From Megalobrama amblycephala (lineage: Eukaryota > Chordata > Actinopteri > Cypriniformes > Xenocyprididae), in NCBI RefSeq assembly GCF_018812025.1, contig NC_063049.1, positions 38,235,447 to 38,299,446 on the forward strand: a stretch of DNA of 64,000 nucleotides. Reading direction: 5' to 3'. The translations under genes were made by a program, and so were the position numbers. Below are positions 58,790 to 64,000 of the stretch, in pieces (the first letter of the stretch is position 1; each line of letters opens with the position of its first letter). The notes under the pieces are model-generated. The model did not search any database. It saw only the letters and a list, made by a program, of their open reading frames with translations, and had not been told where the DNA came from.

Positions 58790-60816
58790 CTGGGCCCAGT
58801 GCTGCGTCCATGCAAAACGCTATTCTTATGGCGAACACTATGAATATTCTACCTTCTCTAAGAAAGAGCGAAGTTCCTCTTCCACTCTCCCCGCTGCACG
58901 GGCCCCCGATTGGCGGCCCGTCACCCGATACCATTCAGCCCCTTGTCACGCGGGCCGAGGCCTGGCGGGCCATCCCCGGAGTGTCAAGCTGGGTTCTGGG
59001 AACCATAAGTCGAGGCTACTCGCTTCAGTTCGCCCGAAGGCCCCCGCGCTTCAGCGGGGTGCTTCAGACTTCAGTCAACACGGACGACGTTCATGTCCTC
59101 CGAGCCGAAGTCATGTCTCTTCTGAGGAAAGGAGCTATAGAAATAGTCTCCCCCTCAGAGAGCAATTCGGGGTTCTACAGCCGTTATTTTCTAGTTCCCA
59201 AAAAAGATGGCGGTCTCAGACCCATCTTAGATCTCAGGCTCTTGAACCTCTCCCTCATGAGACGGAAGTTCAAGATGCTAACGCTGAAGCAGATCCTCGC
59301 GCAGGTTTGCCCCGGGGACTGGTTCTGCTCGCTGGACCTGAAAGATGCATACTTTCACATCCAGATAGCCCCCCATCACAGGCGATTCTTGAGATTCGCG
59401 TTTGAGGGTGTGGCTTACCAATATATGGTCCTTCCATTCGGACTGTCCCTAGCTCCTCGCATTTTTACCAAGTGCATGAACGCAGCGCTTTCCCCACTGA
59501 GACAGATGGGAATCCGGGTTCTCAATTACCTCGACGACTGGCTCATCCTAGCCCAGTCACGAGCCGAGCTGGAGCATCACAGATCCGTGTTACTCAGCCA
59601 CTTGGAGTGCCTGGGTCTCAGGGTCAACTTTGCCAAGAGCTCACTGCTCCCCAGCCAGCGTATAACGTTCCTGGGTGCAGTTTTCGACTCAGTCCGTATG
59701 ACGGCTGTAGTATCTCCAGAGCGCGCTCTGGCCATTCAGCAGCTCGCGGCATCGGTCAGGAACAGAGCCTATTTCCCTCTGAAGTTTTTCCAGAGGATGC
59801 TAGGGCTGATGGCTTCCGCCTCCCCGGTTCTGCAGCTCGGCCTTCTTCGGATGCGGCCTCTGCAGTACTGGTTGAAGTTCCGGGTCCCTCCTCACGCCTG
59901 GCGGCACGGCCGCCTGCGTCTCAGGGTCAATCAGGCCTGTTTGGCGGCTCTGAAACCCTGGATGAACCCTGTATGGTTCAGCCAAGGGGTACCCCTACAG
60001 GCGGTGTCCAGAAGGACGGTGCTCTCAACGGATGCGTCCAACACAGGTTGGGGCGCTCTTTGCGAGGGCAGACCGGCCTTCGGCTCGTGGTCTCACGAGG
60101 AATGCCATCTGCACATCAACTGCCTCAAGATGTTGGCAGTAATTCGAGCCCTTCATGCGTTCCAGGCACACCTGACAGGGCGCCACGTCTTAGTCCAGTC
60201 GGACAGCATGACAGTGGTGTCATACATAAATCACCAGGGCGGTCTTTCGTCCAGCCGCTTATGCGCTCTGGCGAAGCGTCTTCTGGAATGGGCATCACCG
60301 AGGTTTCAGTCGCTCAGGGCGACTCACATACCCGGGAGAACAAACTTGGGAGCAGACATGCTATCTCGGAGCAATGTCCCCTCAGACGAGTGGATGCTCC
60401 ACCCCCAGACGGTTCTCATGATCTGGGAGTTCTTCGGAAAGGCAGAGGTAGACCTCTTCGCTTCAGAAGGCAACTCTCACTGCCCAATTTATTTCTCGAA
60501 GGAGGAAGATGCGCTGGCCCATGTCTGGCCCAGCACCCTCCTTTACGCTTTTCCCCCGATCGCTCTGATCCCACAGGTCATCAGACGAATCAGGGAAGAC
60601 AAGCACAGAGTCCTCCTGGTGGCCCCGCTCTGGAGGAGCCAAGTTTGGTCCTCAGAGCTGTTCAGGCTTTCCACAAAAGCTCCGTGGCCGATCCCCCTGA
60701 GACGGGACCTCCTCTCTCAGGCGAACAGGACGATTTGGCATCCCCAGCCAGAACTCTGGGCTCTGCACCTCTGGTCCCTCGACGGGAGCCTGCTAACCTC
60801 CCCGGGGACGTGCTGA
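58771..60816 (+). CDS. DIRS reverse transcriptase / RNase H / methyltransferase-like polyprotein
   Basis: Open from the first ATG at 58771 to 60816, 681 codons. RT blocks in order: FLVPKKDGGLRPILDLRLLN, SLDLKDAYFHI, LPFGLSLAPRIF, YLDD (about 59527-59538) and FLGAVFDS. RNase H follows with STDASNTGWGAL (first Asp at 60031-60033) and DSMTVVSYIN. Then a segment DLFAS, DALAHVWP, YAFPP, typical of the methyltransferase-like domain of DIRS elements. At 60127-60129 the residue is Lys in CLKMLAV, where RNase H usually has its second acidic catalytic residue. Otherwise no stop or frameshift. Overlaps the gag tail and, in another phase, the recombinase frame. Confidence 0.9.
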   Translation: MFSVVLTGPSAASMQNAILMANTMNILPSLRKSEVPLPLSPLHGPPIGGPSPDTIQPLVTRAEAWRAIPGVSSWVLGTISRGYSLQFARRPPRFSGVLQTSVNTDDVHVLRAEVMSLLRKGAIEIVSPSESNSGFYSRYFLVPKKDGGLRPILDLRLLNLSLMRRKFKMLTLKQILAQVCPGDWFCSLDLKDAYFHIQIAPHHRRFLRFAFEGVAYQYMVLPFGLSLAPRIFTKCMNAALSPLRQMGIRVLNYLDDWLILAQSRAELEHHRSVLLSHLECLGLRVNFAKSSLLPSQRITFLGAVFDSVRMTAVVSPERALAIQQLAASVRNRAYFPLKFFQRMLGLMASASPVLQLGLLRMRPLQYWLKFRVPPHAWRHGRLRLRVNQACLAALKPWMNPVWFSQGVPLQAVSRRTVLSTDASNTGWGALCEGRPAFGSWSHEECHLHINCLKMLAVIRALHAFQAHLTGRHVLVQSDSMTVVSYINHQGGLSSSRLCALAKRLLEWASPRFQSLRATHIPGRTNLGADMLSRSNVPSDEWMLHPQTVLMIWEFFGKAEVDLFASEGNSHCPIYFSKEEDALAHVWPSTLLYAFPPIALIPQVIRRIREDKHRVLLVAPLWRSQVWSSELFRLSTKAPWPIPLRRDLLSQANRTIWHPQPELWALHLWSLDGSLLTSPGTC

Positions 60817-61784
60817 ATACCATTTCTCAGGCAAGAGCTCCGTCCACGAGACGCCTCTACGCCCAGAAATGGTCGGTCTTTGTTGACTGGTGTTCTACAC
60901 GCAACATAGACCCAGTGGAGTGTGACGTATCTCCGATACTGTCTTTTCTCCAGGAGCGTTTGAATCTGGGTCGCACCCCTTCAACGCTCAAAGTTTACGT
61001 AGCAGCCATTGCAGCGTTTCACGCTCCTATCGCTGGCCAGTCAGTGGGACGAAACAACTTTGTGGTGCGTTTCTTGAGAGGTTCTAGGCGATTAAATCCT
61101 CCTCGTCCTCTCACTGTTCCCACCTGGGACCTCTCTTTGGTCCTCAGAGCTCTTAAAGGGCCTCCCTTTGAGCCACTGCGTTCAGCTGACCTCAGGCCCC
61201 TGACACTCAAAACCGCTCTGCTACTTGCACTAGCATCGGTTAAGCGAGTTGGTGACTTGCAGGCCCTCTCCGTGAGCCCTGCATGCCTTGAGTTCGGGCC
61301 CAACGACTCCAAAGTCGTTTTGAAACCTAGGCATGGCTATGTCCCTAAGGTGCTCTCGACTCCATTCAGAGCACAGGTTATTTCCCTCTCAGCGCTTCCT
61401 CCCTCGTCGGACGAGCAAGAGTTGGAACTACTCTGCCCTGTCAGGGCATTAAGGACCTACGTTGATCGATCACAGCCTTTTCGGCAATCTGATCAGCTCT
61501 TTATCTGCTTTGGTGGCCGCACCAAAGGGTCTTCGGTCTCAAAGCAACGTCTTTCGCGTTGGATAGTCGACGCTATTGCTCTTTGTTACTCCTCTATGGG
61601 CCTCGACTGCCCCATAGGAGTTAGAGCTCACTCTACTAGAGGAATGGCTTCCTCTTGGGCCTGGTCTAGTGGAGTTTCGATTAAAGACATCTGTGAGGCG
61701 GCCGGCTGGTCCTCGCCGTCCACTTTTGTCAGATTTTATCATTTGGACGTCCCGACCTTACAAGCTCGGGTCCTCTCGGTATGA
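59472..61784 (+). CDS. DIRS tyrosine recombinase (integrase) ORF
   Basis: The frame is open from 59472, but recognisable recombinase begins near 60740 (NTISQARAPSTRRLYAQKW). Core-binding region then catalytic domain: Arg in VKRVGDLQAL (61245-61247), HSTR (61629-61640), then the GWSSPSTFVRFY motif with the nucleophile Tyr at 61737-61739, ending VLSV. DIRS elements use this enzyme, not a DDE integrase, to insert circular DNA. No ATG lies at the open start (it begins with GTG), so expression may rely on reinitiation, a frameshift or a downstream ATG. The 1.3 kb upstream that overlaps RT/RNase H is probably not protein-coding in this phase. All visible catalytic residues are present. Confidence 0.88.
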   Translation: MHERSAFPTETDGNPGSQLPRRLAHPSPVTSRAGASQIRVTQPLGVPGSQGQLCQELTAPQPAYNVPGCSFRLSPYDGCSISRARSGHSAARGIGQEQSLFPSEVFPEDARADGFRLPGSAARPSSDAASAVLVEVPGPSSRLAARPPASQGQSGLFGGSETLDEPCMVQPRGTPTGGVQKDGALNGCVQHRLGRSLRGQTGLRLVVSRGMPSAHQLPQDVGSNSSPSCVPGTPDRAPRLSPVGQHDSGVIHKSPGRSFVQPLMRSGEASSGMGITEVSVAQGDSHTRENKLGSRHAISEQCPLRRVDAPPPDGSHDLGVLRKGRGRPLRFRRQLSLPNLFLEGGRCAGPCLAQHPPLRFSPDRSDPTGHQTNQGRQAQSPPGGPALEEPSLVLRAVQAFHKSSVADPPETGPPLSGEQDDLASPARTLGSAPLVPRREPANLPGDVLNTISQARAPSTRRLYAQKWSVFVDWCSTRNIDPVECDVSPILSFLQERLNLGRTPSTLKVYVAAIAAFHAPIAGQSVGRNNFVVRFLRGSRRLNPPRPLTVPTWDLSLVLRALKGPPFEPLRSADLRPLTLKTALLLALASVKRVGDLQALSVSPACLEFGPNDSKVVLKPRHGYVPKVLSTPFRAQVISLSALPPSSDEQELELLCPVRALRTYVDRSQPFRQSDQLFICFGGRTKGSSVSKQRLSRWIVDAIALCYSSMGLDCPIGVRAHSTRGMASSWAWSSGVSIKDICEAAGWSSPSTFVRFYHLDVPTLQARVLSV

Positions 61785-61954
61785 TCCAGCGGCCTCTATC
61801 GAGCTCCGCTTCATGCCACTCTGGGAGTTAACTCCCTTTTTGTAGTGTAACGAGGGTTCGACGGCTCCGGCCTTCTCACTTGTCCTCTGGTTCCCTCACG
61901 GTGCCCAAGACAAGTCCAGTCGTTCCCTGCCGTGGCACGGCGCGGTTGAATTCG

Positions 61955-62024
61955 TTCCCCATACGCAGTACGAGTGAAGTATCGAAAGGGAACGTACTCG
62001 GTTACTAACGTAACCTCGGTTCCC
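61955..62024 (+). repeat. DIRS internal complementary region
   Basis: Contains CGAAAGGGAAC (complement of the left tip) joined directly to GTACTCGGTTACTAACG (complement of the right tip), so it spans a circle junction. Confidence 0.9.
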
Positions 62025-62102
62025 TGAGATACGGAACGAGTACTGCGTTACATGCCGTGCCACGAGGCTGCGGCTTCAGTGTCGTCGCTTCAGTCGAATG
62101 AC

Positions 62103-62370
62103 CTGAAATCCTATGGCGAAACGCCCGCTTATATAGCCCTAAACCCCGCCCATTTCGGCGGGAATATTCGCGCGCTCTGTCGCCATAGGTCGCGCAGCTA
62201 TGCCGCGCCGTCATTGGTTCAACAACTTGTCTATGAGTGAACCAATGACGATGCAGTTACACTGCGTTATTGAAAAAGGCTTCAGTAACGGGGAAAAAGG
62301 AGACCTTTCCCCATACGCAGTACGAGTGAAGTATCGAAAGGGAACCGAGGTTACGTTAGTAACCGAGTAC
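62103..62370 (-). repeat. DIRS right inverted terminal repeat with right-specific tip
   Basis: 62103-62345 is the inverted copy of the left repeat. 62346-62370 (ending AACCGAGTAC) is present only on this side, as is usual for DIRS. Confidence 0.9.
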
Positions 62371-63401
62371 GTTATGTTACTCTTACATCCAACAACAAAA
62401 GATCTCAATTACTTACCAGACATTGTTGTCCCTACAACTGCTCCATTGCGGAGAAAATGGCGGACACATATGACGCCACTTTCCCGCCGAAAACGCGCTC
62501 CCTCAGCTGGACTGAGTGGCAAAAGAACCTGCTGCGTGACTGGATTTAATAGGAGAACTGCGAAAACGAGAGTAAAGCTAACGAATTACAGTAAAGGTTG
62601 GAATTGAATGTGTTCCTTAAAACTTGTCAAATAAACCTGACCCATGGATATTGACATACAGCCAGAAGTCGTGTTTCATGACATTTATATGTGCCTGATT
62701 TCGACGCCGGGGAAATACATAAAGCAAATCTGCCTGTGAACGCTTTATATAACTCCAATAGGATTAAAGCAGCGTAATCACTTAAATGTTATATATATCG
62801 TCATATTGTCCAGCCCTAAAACTTATATAGTTTTATAGTTTTGTCAGTGTTTATTTAAAAACACCCAATTACGCAGAATATAAGATGGAAATATTTAATT
62901 GATGATTTTTCAAAATAATATATAACAATACAATATATACGGTATGATTTTACCTCAAAATCCAACAATTTGACACAAAATGATAACTGCAACTCCATAT
63001 TTCTCTCCCTGGAGTCCAGCTGTTTCTGTGAATTGCGGCAATCCATTTGCTTTTTTTTCCCCTGTTGCTTTCTACAGTTTTTAAATATATACCTCAGGGT
63101 GTCAAAGGAATTTGTACAGTCAGTCGCAAAGCTCTTACCCGTTTTGGATGTGTTTTGTGTGTTTTTCGCGACATTCACGCTGAAAACCAATGCTGCCGCT
63201 CAGTCTTTTGCCACTTAGTGGTGTAACCGCAGTCTTAACGGTCGACGGTGACGTCACGTGCATACCCTCTATTGCTCGCTGAGGGCGGAAACTATGGTAA
63301 CGAAGGACTGTCAGTCAGGTGTCGTGGGCGGGGCATGAGCAATGTGACGTCACATTCTTCAGCGAATCAAAATGGCTTGTCTAATGAGACTGCTTTGGTT
63401 T
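62371..63401. other. Gene-free stretch right of the DIRS element
   Basis: Probable continuation of the outer DNA element plus mixed repeats. Short ORFs here have no recognisable domains. GC-richer patch 63230-63350. Confidence 0.4.
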
Positions 63402-63735
63402 AAAGGGTTAGTTCACCCAAAAATGAAAATTCTGTCATTTACTACTCACCCTCATGCCGTTCCACACCCGTAAGACCTTTGTTAATCTTCAGAACACAAA
63501 TTAAGATATTTTAGTTGAAATCCGATGGCTCCGTGAGGCCTCCATTGAGAGCAATGACATTTCCTCTCTCAAGATCCATAAAGGTACTAAAAACATATTT
63601 AAATCGGCTCATGTGAGTACAGTGGTTCAGTATTAATATTATAAAGCGACGAGAATATTTTTGGCTAAATATTGATGGCTGATTTCAAAACACTGCTTCA
63701 GGAAGATTCAGAGCATAAATGAATCAGTGTATTTT
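63402..63735. mobile_element. Half copy of the palindromic composite MITE
   Basis: Starts AAAGGGTTAGTTCACCC, contains CTCTCAAGATCCATAAAGGT and GATGGCTGATTTCAAAACAC, and stops after GAATCAGTGT, as in the 38484 copy. Confidence 0.65.
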
Positions 63736-64000
63736 GGTGATATTTTGACCACTCAAATAGGAATTGTCCCCAATTTCCATTTCAGAAATCTGGTCACCTT
63801 AATTTAGCATAATAGGTGCCCTTTCATTTTAATGCCACTTACTGTTGTTTAAAATACTCGATTTTATTACTTTTAAACTTCATAGCTTACCATTGATACT
63901 GTTCAATATACAGTAGAGTGCTGCAGGAGTGACGTGTTTTTGTAAAAACCCCGAAATGAGTTATCGTTTTAGCACTTCTGTTTCCATCGTCCCTGAAGTC

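Larger units (their letters stand above)
56549..62370 (+). mobile_element. Near-complete DIRS-type tyrosine-recombinase retrotransposon
   Basis: About 5.8 kb and distinctly GC-richer than its surroundings. Inverted terminal repeats of about 243 bp: 56549-56791 and 62103-62345, the right one extended to 62370. An internal complementary region (about 61955-62024) carries the complement of the left tip fused to the complement of the right tip, the hallmark of DIRS elements that are copied through a circle. Between them are gag-like, reverse transcriptase/RNase H/methyltransferase-like and tyrosine recombinase frames in three different phases. GTT occurs at the left tip (56549-56551) and directly after the right tip (62371-62373), with no other target duplication. 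Confidence 0.95.
54124..63824. mobile_element. Possible outer DNA element (AAAGGGCACCTATTAT ends) holding all nested elements to its right
   Basis: A 16-bp perfect inverted pair: AAAGGGCACCTATTAT at 54124-54139 and ATAATAGGTGCCCTTT at 63809-63824. Typical internal blocks of this cyprinid family (CCCCAGAATGTGTCTGTGAA; TTTAAATGCAAATGAGCTGC) follow on the left side and resume after the first nested element at 55978. Three other insertions would account for the 9.7 kb span. The two ends could instead belong to different copies. Confidence 0.45.

Noticed and set aside
58519..58934. Minus-strand ORFs opposite DIRS gag/RT
   Set aside because: Shadow frames of the sense coding region.
62200..62607. 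135-codon plus-strand ORF
   Set aside because: Starts in the DIRS right terminal repeat and runs into flank; composite artefact.

Overview
The window reads as chromosomal DNA of a cyprinid-type teleost fish (zebrafish/carp group). It has AT-rich intergenic DNA, vertebrate genes split by GT-AG introns, and the dense layering of hAT, Tc1/mariner, piggyBac, L2-type LINE and DIRS elements typical of that family. The species was inferred from gene and repeat character only; no search was run.

Region by region. (1) 1-2 kb: three 5' coding exons of a villin/advillin-type actin-binding gene on the minus strand; the rest of the gene lies to the left of the window. (2) 2-11 kb: gene-free DNA with miniature transposons. 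(3) 11.1-25.3 kb: a complete minus-strand integrin beta gene of 15 coding exons (768 codons), whose MIDAS-bearing I-like domain, EGF repeats and NPLF/NPTF tail match the leukocyte beta-2 subunit. Its introns hold a degenerate Tc1 element, AT microsatellites and MITEs. (4) 23.9-25.0 kb: a 1.1 kb minisatellite that turns into its own reverse complement, in the first coding intron of the integrin gene. (5) 27-34.7 kb: nested transposons. A hAT-like element appears split by a decayed L2-type LINE, which is itself split by a piggyBac-type element at a TTAA. (6) 39.6-52.7 kb: a tandem cluster of three retinol-saturase (RetSat)-like genes on the plus strand; copies 1 and 3 each have 11 exons and 605 codons, and copy 2 is a truncated pseudogene. 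(7) 54.1-63.8 kb: another nested stack whose main occupant is a near-complete DIRS-type tyrosine-recombinase retrotransposon (56.5-62.4 kb) with inverted terminal repeats and an internal complementary region.

The three host gene families (cytoskeletal villin, cell-surface integrin, ER retinoid reductase) have no obvious shared pathway. The most informative material is the transposon archaeology: composite elements, a paralogous empty site, precise target duplications, and specific inactivating lesions in the DIRS and RetSat copies. I saw no wholly new system. The strongest leads are the DIRS element, the RetSat cluster and the nested elements.
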